NCBI GenBank assembly: GCA_964213345.1
Contig: CAXOVX010000058.1
Coordinates: forward strand, 13,782 to 77,781
Direction: 5' to 3'
Source of the DNA: CAXOVX01 sp964213345
GTDB lineage: Bacteria > Pseudomonadota > Alphaproteobacteria > Rickettsiales > Midichloriaceae
Length of the DNA: 64,000 bases
Shown here: positions 24,338-32,962 of the stretch, piece after piece
How the letters are laid out: the number at the start of each line of letters is the position of its first letter
How positions within the stretch are numbered: position 1 is the stretch's first letter
The notes under the pieces: model-generated
What the model was told of the DNA's origin: nothing
The model's database searches: none
Seen by the model: the letters and a program-made list of their open reading frames with translations, nothing else
Position numbers and translations under genes: made by a program

Positions 24338-25720
24338 CTAACTTAACACTGGTCCTAATAAGTCTGTACGTAACTTATTGCTTTTTATGGCGCTATTTTC
24401 ATTTTGAGCTTTTTCATTCCATTTTGTAATAAGTCCATTTTGCAGCTCGGCGACAAAATACTCTATATTAACAGTGCTGTTGTCTTTTAGTACTAGCTGA
24501 TACAAAGCACTTATATCATTATACTCCTTAGCAATAGCGTGTAGAGCAAGGTCTTGTTTAAGAAGCTGCTGCTTTGCGGTCAATTCATATACGCTTTGGT
24601 AACTTACATCGCTATATCCTATGATCCCTTCTTCTGCAGCAAAATGCTGTTGAGATGCCAGTACTTCGGCCTGCGTTTTTTGTTCTTCCTCCAATTGCTT
24701 TGCACTAATCTTATCGATGGTTCCTTGTCCTATGTTCTGTAAATAATTTTTGACTCCCATTGCTGATGATAGAAAATCAAAAGCTTGCTTTCCCCTCTTT
24801 TTCACATAATCAAGGGCTTTGTTATCATCGTTGTCAACCCACGGAGAAAATAGAATGTACAGCGAATTGACGCTCCCTTCTTGAAAGGAAGTCCATGAAG
24901 TGTCGGGGTTAAATGAGGCATCTCGTCCCACAGTTTCAGTATAGAATTTTGCTATCGAAGCAATATTCTCCGCAGCTGCCAGGCCACAACACTGAGACAC
25001 TTGCTGCCTTACAGATAGATCCTGAATTGTATGTATTTGTGTACCTAGATTGTTATTCTTAATAACAGTAGTAGTAAAATCTATGACTGCCCGCTGCCGC
25101 TCCTGCGCACTAGCAAAAAAATGCAAAGGTAACTGAGAATCCATAAGCACCAAGGAGATTTTTGCAACATCTTTTGGATCTGGCACAATACCCACCATAA
25201 TCCAGTGCTCACCAGTGTTTACCGCCAAAAAAGATGGTTTGCGAGAAACTCTGATATTTGCTAGTGCCTCAACTACACGCTGAGTGACGAATGTTATACC
25301 ATCAGGATATTTCAAGTTTGCATTTGCTACTGTGTCAATATAGTAGTCTCGTACGATTTGCTCTAGAGGTAAATGCAATTCCTCAGCAATTCGCTGCCAC
25401 GCTATCATTCTTACCTCATTATCTGCCAGCAGATAGTCTGCATACTGCCACACTGCGTCTAGTGGTAATCCTGCCTCTTTCAGCTTTCTCTTCTCAAGAC
25501 CAGCAATATCTTTTAAAGCAGAGGATATCGTATCTTGCGGCTTACGAAACGAATCAGGAAGTAATTGCTCCCAATCTATTTGCATACTTTGATCTTTAAG
25601 CAAAAATAGAGCAAATTTCTTGCAGAGAGTCGCTGTTTTTTGGAGCACGATCTCCTCATTCTGTACATCAAACATCTTATATTCTAACAAAATTTTCACC
25701 ATCTTCGATATTGTATCCAA
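24338..25720 (-). CDS. CE-clan (Ulp1/C48-like) cysteine protease, likely deubiquitinase/deSUMOylase effector
   Basis: 460 codons from a TTG at 25720. The central region (about 135-260) carries the ordered catalytic set of the clan: His172 in GEHWIMVG, Asp194 in VLMDSQLP, the oxyanion Gln at 239-240, and Cys244/Cys245 in QQVSQCCGLAAAEN. The segment around residues 91-118 (WQYADYLLADNEVRMIAW) resembles the substrate-groove region of Ulp1-like enzymes. Related enzymes of intracellular bacteria remove ubiquitin-like modifiers from host proteins. The C-terminal half is helical. The last codons (GPVLS) and the stop lie inside an inverted repeat, so the native C-terminus has been cut off. The upstream frame at 25728 probably belongs to the same gene. 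Confidence 0.75.
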   Translation of the reverse strand: MDTISKMVKILLEYKMFDVQNEEIVLQKTATLCKKFALFLLKDQSMQIDWEQLLPDSFRKPQDTISSALKDIAGLEKRKLKEAGLPLDAVWQYADYLLADNEVRMIAWQRIAEELHLPLEQIVRDYYIDTVANANLKYPDGITFVTQRVVEALANIRVSRKPSFLAVNTGEHWIMVGIVPDPKDVAKISLVLMDSQLPLHFFASAQERQRAVIDFTTTVIKNNNLGTQIHTIQDLSVRQQVSQCCGLAAAENIASIAKFYTETVGRDASFNPDTSWTSFQEGSVNSLYILFSPWVDNDDNKALDYVKKRGKQAFDFLSSAMGVKNYLQNIGQGTIDKISAKQLEEEQKTQAEVLASQQHFAAEEGIIGYSDVSYQSVYELTAKQQLLKQDLALHAIAKEYNDISALYQLVLKDNSTVNIEYFVAELQNGLITKWNEKAQNENSAIKSNKLRTDLLGPVLS

Positions 25721-25727
25721 TTTGGCA

Positions 25728-26021
25728 TTACCATTGATTACACAACGATGCTTTAAATGCCTTCCATTGCTCTCTATCGCAATTATCTGATAGTACTAAG
25801 GCTGCATCCAGGCTGTCAGCAACCCACATCTCTGCTTCACTTTGATTGTGTAATGGTACAAACTGGCACGACCCAGCATCTAATTCTAGCTGTATTTTGT
25901 GTTGTCCATTATACGTAGCAATTTCATTGAATACACCAAGCAACTGCCCTACTTTGTTGTCAATAGCATCATTATTGTTACTGCCAACTATAGATTGAAT
26001 GCTACTAAAATACGTTTTCAT
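25728..26021 (-). CDS. Probable N-terminal part of the Ulp1-like protease gene, now in another frame
   Basis: 97 codons from ATG 26021 with a strong purine-rich ribosome-binding site (GGGGGAAGGGG) a few bases upstream. No domain is recognised; the sequence contains IQLELDAGSCQFVPLHNQSE. It stops at 25728-25730. The next frame is open before its annotated TTG and can be read back across the same spot (NGNAKLDTISKMV), so a single frameshift near 25730-25745 would join the two. The first gene has an excellent start and the second does not, which favours one split gene over two. Confidence 0.6.
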   Translation of the reverse strand: MKTYFSSIQSIVGSNNNDAIDNKVGQLLGVFNEIATYNGQHKIQLELDAGSCQFVPLHNQSEAEMWVADSLDAALVLSDNCDREQWKAFKASLCNQW

Positions 26022-26295
26022 ACCCCTTCCCCCACTACAAAACTATTTATCAAGCCTCTGCATCGGTGGTAAGAATACGAATTTTTAAACACAACCAAAA
26101 AAATAAAAAATCTTTTTAAGTTATTATTAAAATTTTGCAATAGGGCTGACTTCCAAAAAAAAGCAAAAAGCTTGAGTACTAAGCTTGTTTTTAAGAAAAG
26201 TTCTTTTTGTCGCGGTAAGACCCTTTTAGTATAATTTCTCTGAGGTTCCACTTCTATGGAATACATCTCTCAAAAATAAAACTTAGATTTGTAAT

Positions 26296-26372
26296 ACGCC
26301 TGTAGCTCAGTTGGATAGAGCGTTAGACTACGGATCTAAAGGTTGAGGGTTCGAATCCTTTCAGGCGTGCCA
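26296..26372 (+). tRNA. tRNA-Arg (ACG)
   Basis: Acceptor stem ACGCCTG/CAGGCGT, D-loop AGCTCAGTTGGATAGAGC, anticodon loop CTACGGA with anticodon ACG, T-loop GGTTCGAATCC, discriminator G, and an encoded CCA at 26370-26372. A34 would need deamination to inosine by TadA to read CGN codons. The 270 bases before it (26022-26295) hold no gene, only AT-rich sequence with a small AAGCTT hairpin. Confidence 0.96.
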
Positions 26373-26439
26373 TTCTCTTTGTGCTGCAGATCTAAGTCAA
26401 ATACCCATATCACGCTTCATTCTTACCCCCCAGAACTAA

Positions 26440-26508
26440 GGTGTTTAGTTGTGTGGATTGGCTACATTCCGCCCTTACCATTGTGTATTAAAAAATGGGA
26501 CCTGGTAT
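26440..26508. repeat. Partial copy of repeat family R1
   Basis: The right half of R1 is recognisable (TTAAAAAATGGGACCTGGTAT, ending 26508) between the two tRNA genes; the left half is degenerate. Confidence 0.45.
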
Positions 26509-26629
26509 AAGTGCTGGAAGCCATACAGAAAGATTTGAGAATATTAAGGCTCTTTTATTTTTAAGTCGCATGCTATCAAATATTCGTGACAAAATCTATT
26601 GCATCATCTAGAACGGTGTCCAGTCTCAG

Positions 26630-26706
26630 GGCGAAGTAGCTCAGCTGGTTAGAGCGACGGAATCATAATCCGTGTGTCGGGGGTTCAAGTCCCTCCTTCG
26701 CTACCA
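26630..26706 (+). tRNA. tRNA-Met (CAT), elongator type
   Basis: Acceptor GGCGAAG/CTTCGCT (first pair G-U), D-arm AGCTCAGCTGGTTAGAGC, anticodon CAT in the loop flanked by CGGA/TCCG, T-loop GGTTCAAGTCC, discriminator A and encoded CCA (26704-26706). The stem lacks the three G-C pairs next to the anticodon and the unpaired first base that mark initiators, so it is the elongator or possibly an Ile-CAU tRNA modified by TilS. Confidence 0.9.
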
Positions 26707-27100
26707 TCATTAGCCTTTTGCAAAAACTTCCTAAATAAAGTGTCCTAAAAATGTACCACGATAAAAATAATTGGCTATTGATACGTCATAAAATAATACT
26801 TCTCATAGGCTATTTTGCCACCTTATTCATAAATACCAAAATCCATCACACTCACCTCTTTATGTGCCTTGCTGTTGCGCCGTTTGCGTTTTTTAGCCCA
26901 GTTTTCAGTTACATCTGCTCTCTACGAATTCCCTTCGCTGTTCTGGTGCGTCCACGTAACACTTGTTCCATATGATGTTCCTCCTTTTTTTTGTATCTTC
27001 ACGTAACACACCGTTATTCTCCGGGATCAAACGCCCAGTGCTTATTTAAAAATGGAACTGAGTATAAGTAGAACGCACCCGGATAGTAATAAAAATAGCA
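26707..27100. other. Intergenic region after tRNA-Met, with a degenerate R1 fragment
   Basis: No convincing gene. An open frame at 26751-26975 has no ribosome-binding site and low-complexity hydrophobic composition. The stretch 27010-27063 (CCAGTGCTTATTTAAAAATG, then CTGAGTAT) is a worn half-copy of repeat R1, just downstream of the gltP stop. Confidence 0.5.
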
Positions 27101-28354
27101 CTATCTGTTCTGATCTTGAAGAATTTTGTGCTCAATTTGGTTATACTTCTTGATATCTAACGTATGCTCTATTTTATCTACAATAACTGTAATAGCACAA
27201 TCTCCAGTGATATTTATCATTGTGCGCATCATGTCTATAAAACGATCTATCCCCAAAACCAATGATATACCTTCAATTGGTAATCCTACCGATGATAAGA
27301 CCATACTCATCATTATAACTCCTCCACCTGGGAATCCTGCTGCTCCTATCGACCCAATAGTCGAGGTAATGATTATTACAAAATATTGATTAATAGTTAA
27401 TTCTACCCCCGTCATTTGAGCGAAAAACAAAGCACAAACACCTAAATATATTGCAGTTGCTGTCATGTTAATAGAAGCTCCAAGCGGTAAAACAAACCCA
27501 GCAATACGCCTCGACACACCTATTTTTTCTTGTAGATCAATCATTGCAGTACTCAAAGTTGCTTTACTGCTCGCTGTAGCCAAAGCTAAAGCTTGAATAT
27601 TCACCATTTTTCTATAAAATGGTACTGGATTAAGCCCTGCTACCAACAACATTAGGCCAAAAAGCATGTACTGCAAGGCAAAAGCTCCAGTTATCACCAA
27701 AATTAGCTTACCTAGACTGACTATCAAGCTAAAGCCATGCTCTCCTATAACACACGCCATGATAGCAAAAACACCATATGGAGTTGTTTTTATTACGACT
27801 TCCACCATCTTAAAAATTACTTGAGTCATCGAAGTAACAAACTTTTTAGCGTCATGCCCCTTATCCCCAGCTAATATGAAAGCAAGTCCTAAGAAGAAGG
27901 CAAACATCACAACTTGCAATGTGTTTCCTGATGCCATAGCCTGAATGGGATTTGAAGGTATCATATTCACAATTATATCATATAATTTTTGCCCAGAAGT
28001 TTCTGTTGTACCGACCTCTTGTATATGGTTCAAAGCTATGTTTACACCGACACCTGGCTTAAAAATTGTTGAAAAACTTATACCTATCACCACTGCTAGA
28101 ACGGTAGCAGCACTATACATAATAAACGCTTTTAACCCAATACGACCTAGTGTATTAGCATCATCCATACTAGTCATGCCATACAATACAGCAAAAAAGA
28201 CTATTGGAATGACGATCATCTTCAACATATTGAAATAAATAGTCCCAATAGGTTTAAAAATAACGGCCTGCTCCTTAAGCAGGGCTCCGAACAACATCCC
28301 AAGTAACATTCCTAGAATAACTTTGTGCCACAATTTCAGGCTTTTTATTTTCAT
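27101..28354 (-). CDS. gltP: Sodium/proton-dicarboxylate (glutamate/aspartate) symporter, DAACS family
   Basis: 417 residues, an integral inner-membrane carrier with eight helices and two hairpin loops in this family. Signatures seen are the serine-rich hairpin 1 (TASSKATLSTAMIDL), PLGASINMTATAIY in helix 7 and GFPGGGVIMMSMVLSSVGLP in hairpin 2. In glutamate carriers helix 7 usually reads NMDGTA; here it is NMTATA, so the ion or substrate preference may differ. It would import dicarboxylates or acidic amino acids from the host cytosol. It stands alone, start ATG 28354, with a long AT-rich leader (28355-28574) in which I see no gene. Confidence 0.93.
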   Translation of the reverse strand: MKIKSLKLWHKVILGMLLGMLFGALLKEQAVIFKPIGTIYFNMLKMIVIPIVFFAVLYGMTSMDDANTLGRIGLKAFIMYSAATVLAVVIGISFSTIFKPGVGVNIALNHIQEVGTTETSGQKLYDIIVNMIPSNPIQAMASGNTLQVVMFAFFLGLAFILAGDKGHDAKKFVTSMTQVIFKMVEVVIKTTPYGVFAIMACVIGEHGFSLIVSLGKLILVITGAFALQYMLFGLMLLVAGLNPVPFYRKMVNIQALALATASSKATLSTAMIDLQEKIGVSRRIAGFVLPLGASINMTATAIYLGVCALFFAQMTGVELTINQYFVIIITSTIGSIGAAGFPGGGVIMMSMVLSSVGLPIEGISLVLGIDRFIDMMRTMINITGDCAITVIVDKIEHTLDIKKYNQIEHKILQDQNR

Positions 28355-28574
28355 GTTTCATATCCTCTGATCTACAATTAGTGCATGCATATAGCTTTCT
28401 ATACTTATAACATTTTTTTATGTTTGTAAAATCCCAGTATTGCTGCACCGCAAGTACTGCTTTGCACAAAATACAAGAGTTGTAACTTATGCAAAACTCA
28501 CTTTAAATTTCTGCTACTCGAAAAAAAGATGAGAGTAAGAACGCGCAATTAGCTGCAATTATCTGCTATTATGC

Positions 28575-29024
28575 TTAAATTCTCCATTTTGTCTTTAATT
28601 TTTCTAACTCTAACTCCAAGTTAAGCATTTTTCTTTCGATTCTTGCTTTTATAGTAATCTCTGCCAACTTTGGCACTATCACATAAACCAACCAGCCAAC
28701 AGAGGCATAAGAATAGATATATAATAGAATAGAGTTATTCTGTAAAAACTGTAACGCAGCAATATCTATATCTCCATAATTCATCACCATCTGCAACACA
28801 TAAGGCATTATCCCACATGCATTGAGCATACAAACCACAACAGAAAAATATAGTTTTGGATGAGTGTCAACAACAATCGCGACAATAGTCGGCAACAGCC
28901 ACACAAGCATAACAAGGCAGAGGTAAGTAGAAAATTGCAAGACATACAGAAGTCCTAACAGACATAGGAAAAGTATAAAATAAGATACTATGGAGCTACT
29001 TTTTTTTGTTCCATACAAATTCAT
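28575..29024 (-). CDS. Conserved-looking small membrane protein downstream of pyrG
   Basis: 149 residues with about four hydrophobic helices (about 12-34, 37-54, 59-79 and 98-117) and a C-terminal cytosolic coiled-coil-like tail (KARIERKMLNLELELEKLK). Its ATG overlaps the pyrG stop by four bases (ATGA), so it is translationally coupled to CTP synthase. No named family is recognised. The tail suggests homo-oligomerisation or a partner protein. The coupling and conserved character (SYASVGWLVYVIVPKL) argue it is a real gene rather than a chance frame. Confidence 0.75.
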   Translation of the reverse strand: MNLYGTKKSSSIVSYFILFLCLLGLLYVLQFSTYLCLVMLVWLLPTIVAIVVDTHPKLYFSVVVCMLNACGIMPYVLQMVMNYGDIDIAALQFLQNNSILLYIYSYASVGWLVYVIVPKLAEITIKARIERKMLNLELELEKLKTKWRI

Positions 29025-30655
29025 GCAACACCTCTACAAACCATTGCCTGCCGTATAAACGATATAAACAATGGATGTGGTACAAAAGGACCAGATTTAA
29101 ATTCTGGATGAAACTGCACAGCAACGAACCAGGGATGCCCCGTTAATTCCATAATCTCGACTAGCATACCATCAGGTGATAACCCACTAAACCTCACTCC
29201 AGCACTTTCAAACACACCCCTGTATTCTATATTAAATTCAAATCGATGGCGATGCCTTTCTTTAATGTTCGTAGTGCCATATATATCATGCGCTAAGCTA
29301 CTCGACATGATTCTACATTCATATTGACCGAGCCTCATAGTACCTCCTTTAGCATCATTATATGCACGTACCTGTTTCTCGCCCCCTTTGTCCCACTCAG
29401 TCATTAAATTTATTACATGCGTGCCGGAATCAGAAAATTCTGACGAATTAGCATCACTCATTCCCAGGACGTTACGTGCAAACTCTACAATACTTAACTG
29501 CATACCTAAACATATACCAAAGAACGGAATTTTGTGTTCACGTGCATATTTTATAGCATTAATTTTTCCCCCAATACCCCGATGACCAAATCCTCCAGGC
29601 ACCATAACACCATCAACATGCTGCAAGCAGGCAAAAACCTCCTTCTCATCATCTAAAATTTCCGCATCCACCCAGCTCAAGTTTACCTTACACTGATGAT
29701 AAATTCCAGCATGAATAAATGCCTCTACCAGTGATTTATATGCATCTGTAAGTTGGTGATATTTTGCAACAATTGCAATATCAACGCTAGTCTGCGGATT
29801 ATCAATCTTATGAACGATGTTCTTCCACTCTCTCAAATCTGGCGTTGTGATATTATCCAACTTGAATAATTTAAGCACAACTGAATCAAGTCCAGTACCG
29901 CTATATGCAACTGGTATCTTATATATACTATCTTGATCTAGTGCATCAATCACGGAATACTCTGGAACATTACAGAATAAACCTATCTTACTTTTTTCAA
30001 CAAATGGAATTGGTCTATCAGTACGACATAAAAGAATATCTGGCTGTATACCAATAGATCTCAACTCTTTTACAGAGTGTTGCGTAGGCTTAGTTTTTAA
30101 TTCCCGCGCTGATGCGATAAAAGGAAGCAATGTCAGATGTATGTATATAACCCTATTGGGCCCCATTTCATATCCAAGTTGACGTATGGCCTCAAAATAG
30201 GGTAACCCTTCTATATCACCAACAGTACCACCTATCTCACATATTAAAAAATTAACCCCATCAACATCATCAACAATAAATTCCTTAATTAAGTTTGTTA
30301 CGTGAGGTATTACCTGCACAGTTACACCAAGATATTCACCACGCCGCTCTTGTAATAACAATTTAGAATATATTTGCCCACTTGTAACATTATCACCGCG
30401 TTTAGCATTTATATTAGTAAAACGCTCATAATGCCCAAGATCTAAATCAGTCTCAGCTCCATCGTCAGTAACAAATACCTCTCCATGCTGATAGGGATTC
30501 ATCGTGCCTGGATCCACATTCAAATAAGGGTCCAATTTACGTATACGTATGCTGTATCCTCTAGCCTGGAGCAAAACTGCCAAAGAAGCTGCAGCAATAC
30601 CCTTTCCAAGTGAAGAAACAACCCCACCAGTAATAAAAATAAATTTTGTATCCAT
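29021..30655 (-). CDS. pyrG: CTP synthase
   Basis: PyrG aminates UTP to CTP using glutamine. 544 residues. The N-terminal synthetase domain starts FITGGVVSSLGKGIAAASLA with the P-loop and contains LDPYLNVDPGTMNPYQHGEV. The C-terminal class I glutaminase domain (about 290-540) has PGGFGHRG, the nucleophile Cys in FFGICLGMQL, and the His/Glu pair in AVQFHPEF. It follows the sulfatase-like gene by 16 bases and is coupled to the small membrane protein downstream. Confidence 0.98.
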   Translation of the reverse strand: MDTKFIFITGGVVSSLGKGIAAASLAVLLQARGYSIRIRKLDPYLNVDPGTMNPYQHGEVFVTDDGAETDLDLGHYERFTNINAKRGDNVTSGQIYSKLLLQERRGEYLGVTVQVIPHVTNLIKEFIVDDVDGVNFLICEIGGTVGDIEGLPYFEAIRQLGYEMGPNRVIYIHLTLLPFIASARELKTKPTQHSVKELRSIGIQPDILLCRTDRPIPFVEKSKIGLFCNVPEYSVIDALDQDSIYKIPVAYSGTGLDSVVLKLFKLDNITTPDLREWKNIVHKIDNPQTSVDIAIVAKYHQLTDAYKSLVEAFIHAGIYHQCKVNLSWVDAEILDDEKEVFACLQHVDGVMVPGGFGHRGIGGKINAIKYAREHKIPFFGICLGMQLSIVEFARNVLGMSDANSSEFSDSGTHVINLMTEWDKGGEKQVRAYNDAKGGTMRLGQYECRIMSSSLAHDIYGTTNIKERHRHRFEFNIEYRGVFESAGVRFSGLSPDGMLVEIMELTGHPWFVAVQFHPEFKSGPFVPHPLFISFIRQAMVCRGVA

Positions 30656-30671
30656 TTTTTTAACAGCCTCG

Positions 30672-32306
30672 CTATTTACAAAGATTAAGTTCCGGCCTTA
30701 TTAACGGAGAATCTATATTTAAACATCCAAGTAGCGAGTGAAATATGTTGCTATGCGATACAGCATCATTTGCCCGACCTCTTATTCGCTCAAAATTATT
30801 TCCGTATCTTGTTAAAAACTCTTGTGACCCCCAAACAAACATTCCTATATTAACTAGGGCTTTTTCTGGTATATTCTCATACATTGCTGCATCAAAGTAG
30901 CGTCCTGTTACATATGACCCATGATCTGATGCAAAAATCAAAAATACGTTTTCATCTCTAAGTTGAGTTATTAGTTCATCCAAAACAAAATCGGTATAAA
31001 GTACACTATTGTGGTAGTTATTTTCCAGCATTTTCGGAGTGCAGTTTGCAACACTACTAATGTGACATTCTGGATGAAATTTATAAAATTCCCCAGGGTA
31101 TCGAAGATTAACCATCCAGTGGCTGCCCTGCATTTGAGCTACCAAAAATTTGTTCTTGTCTTTGTTTTCGTTAATAAAAGACATTACAAGTGGTATGAGA
31201 CTTTCATCATATAATTTGCCATCTTTAAATTTGCTACCAAACTTATCGCGAATATCGCTTTTCGTTAAAAGATATTCAGCCTCTAATGGAATTGAACTAC
31301 AATGCCTGTCTCCGAGAGAAACAGAACGCATCCCTATCCACGCTGTCTTGAAGCCCAATTCCTTGAAAATCGAAATAACAGTCGTTTCTCTTATAGCCTT
31401 CTTCCAGTATGGAGGACTGTTCCTAGTCAGGATATATGGGATCGAAATCTGTGTAGTGGTGGCACTAGAAGTTGCATTTTTAAAACTAATAAAATTTTCT
31501 ATACGCATCATCTTCGGAGTATTCTCATATTTTCGATATCCATTAATCTCTAAAATATCACCACGTAAAGATCCTCCTATTATCAAAATCACCGTTAATG
31601 GCTTTTTATCAGGCATATTATGGTGCAATTGGTGCAATTTACTTATATCCACTTTAGATGGTAGTATGTCAGTGCCAGTATGGATATTCTTGCTAAATAA
31701 TGCATAATATATCAAGGGAAAGGGCTGATAATTGGTTAACACATTTTTCACAACAACACGACCTATTACAATATGCCCATATATAAGCAAAATAATAGAA
31801 AGCACTGCAATACTACGTACAAACAAGTGTCGCGCTTTGTCATCAGAATTTGCATCCGATATTTTAGCTTCTAAGCGGTGTAATAAAAAAAAACCAATAA
31901 TTGCTGCAATTACTGCTAAAAATAATGCTTGCCTACTCAGCAAATCCCCAATGAAATCCCGATCTTCGTGTATTACTGCTCGAAATAAGTTATAGGTTAA
32001 CGGTTGCTTGAAATTGATAAAGAAATATATACTAAATCCGCCCAATCCATACAAAACTGTAACTACTGTATATAACAAGCGCTTATTTAAACTAGCAACT
32101 AGAAATATGACAAAAATCAACGAAACAGCTGTTAAACCCTCAATCAAAATCTGAATGTACTCCGAAAAATACACTTTTACATGCAGTGCATAGACTATAA
32201 TTGGAAGGTAAAACAAAAAAGCATATGCTACTGCTATAAAGAACACATTTTTTGTATTTTTCAAAAGAAATGAGATTGTTTTGTCTAAAAATTTATACGG
32301 CATCAT
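30672..32306 (-). CDS. Phosphoethanolamine-transferase-like membrane protein (EptA/sulfatase fold), metal site altered
   Basis: 544 residues: five predicted N-terminal membrane helices (within about 20-190), then a periplasmic alkaline-phosphatase-like domain (about 235-540). Family landmarks are LNGY-like EINGYRKYENTPKM, the nucleophile region SSATTTQISIPYILT, MQGSH, YTDFVLDELI and FASDHGSY. These enzymes move phosphoethanolamine from phosphatidylethanolamine to lipid A or glycans. The oddity is that the first metal ligand, Glu in the GE[ST] motif, is replaced by Gly (IIGGSLRGD; codon GGA, one base from GAA), so the enzyme may be inactive or changed. It heads the run with pyrG. Its start is near the TTG/ATG cluster at 32306-32303. 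Confidence 0.82.
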   Translation of the reverse strand: MMPYKFLDKTISFLLKNTKNVFFIAVAYAFLFYLPIIVYALHVKVYFSEYIQILIEGLTAVSLIFVIFLVASLNKRLLYTVVTVLYGLGGFSIYFFINFKQPLTYNLFRAVIHEDRDFIGDLLSRQALFLAVIAAIIGFFLLHRLEAKISDANSDDKARHLFVRSIAVLSIILLIYGHIVIGRVVVKNVLTNYQPFPLIYYALFSKNIHTGTDILPSKVDISKLHQLHHNMPDKKPLTVILIIGGSLRGDILEINGYRKYENTPKMMRIENFISFKNATSSATTTQISIPYILTRNSPPYWKKAIRETTVISIFKELGFKTAWIGMRSVSLGDRHCSSIPLEAEYLLTKSDIRDKFGSKFKDGKLYDESLIPLVMSFINENKDKNKFLVAQMQGSHWMVNLRYPGEFYKFHPECHISSVANCTPKMLENNYHNSVLYTDFVLDELITQLRDENVFLIFASDHGSYVTGRYFDAAMYENIPEKALVNIGMFVWGSQEFLTRYGNNFERIRGRANDAVSHSNIFHSLLGCLNIDSPLIRPELNLCK

Positions 32307-32560
32307 GATGTGTTATAACAATTTTACCATAGCAGATATACCCCAGCTCGCTTACTTTTTTACAACAAGGCTCAGCCTCCTGTATTTTTCTAAAAAACAA
32401 GGACTGACCTTTACCAAACACCAACTTCGCAACAAGCAGACCTACACCCCACTCTTATACCGTAGGATAACTACTACCGCCACCATTGTAAAGACAAGCT
32501 GCAACTATTTATACGATAAGAATCGATGGAAAACGACACCAAACATCATGCCTTCAAAAA

Positions 32561-32637
32561 TGGCGGGGACGACGAGTCTCGAACTCGCGACCTCCGGCGT
32601 GACAGGCCGGCACTCTAACCAACTGAGCTACGCCCCC
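32561..32637 (-). tRNA. tRNA-Asp (GTC)
   Basis: Read on the minus strand: acceptor GGGGGCG/CGTCCCC, D-arm TAGCTCAGTTGGTTAGAG, anticodon loop containing CTGTCAC with anticodon GTC, T-loop GAGTTCGAGACTC, discriminator G and encoded CCA (32561-32563). It is separated from tRNA-Val by about 130 bases, in which nothing else is recognised; the stretch 32307-32560 likewise shows no gene. Confidence 0.96.
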
Positions 32638-32765
32638 ACTCTTTACTAAACACAACAACAAAAACACGACACACTCAACAACGCACACCCTACCTAACAC
32701 AATCCCGTGTGCTCTGTAAAACGTAGATCATCACACTTCACTAACACACTGTTTATTCCAGCTAA

Positions 32766-32841
32766 TGGTGGGCGATGACAGGTTCGAACTGCCGACCCCC
32801 TCGGTGTAAACGAGGTGCTCTACCAGCTGAGCTAATCGCCC
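32766..32841 (-). tRNA. tRNA-Val (TAC)
   Basis: Minus strand: acceptor GGGCGAT/ATCGCCC, D-arm TAGCTCAGCTGGTAGAGC, anticodon TAC in the loop between CCTCG and CGAGG, T-loop CAGTTCGAACCTG, discriminator A and encoded CCA (32766-32768). It probably shares a transcript with tRNA-Asp downstream. Confidence 0.96.
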
Positions 32842-32962
32842 CTCCATACACAAAGCTAATACTTGATGTAAGATTAAAAATCAAGCCAAATGTGAAGCCA
32901 AGCTCAATAATTTTCATACAAAACTTCCTACGCACTCAAAAGATCTCTGCATGTAAGAGAAT

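Larger units (their letters stand above)
23078..24358. mobile_element. Inverted-repeat-bounded element, about 1.28 kb, with Tn3-like remnants
   Basis: The core arms 23087-23117 and 24319-24349 are inverted copies (26 of 31 positions match; GTGTTAAG at the outer side, GAGAGACCCCCC at the inner side). Similarity continues outward through TAGGAC to about 23078 and 24358. Inside lie a Tn3-transposase/tyrosine-recombinase chimera reading left and two unknown genes reading right, whose stops lie within a few bases of the arms. Classical Tn3 ends have GGGG outermost; here the G-run is innermost, so the arms may instead be facing ends of two adjacent elements. No target duplication is evident. Confidence 0.6.

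Noticed and set aside
26751..26975. Possible 74-residue hydrophobic protein after tRNA-Met
   Set aside because: No ribosome-binding site, no recognisable domain, and it sits in decayed repeat sequence.
31150..31707. Plus-strand frame of 185 codons
   Set aside because: Antisense to the EptA-like gene, with no independent support.
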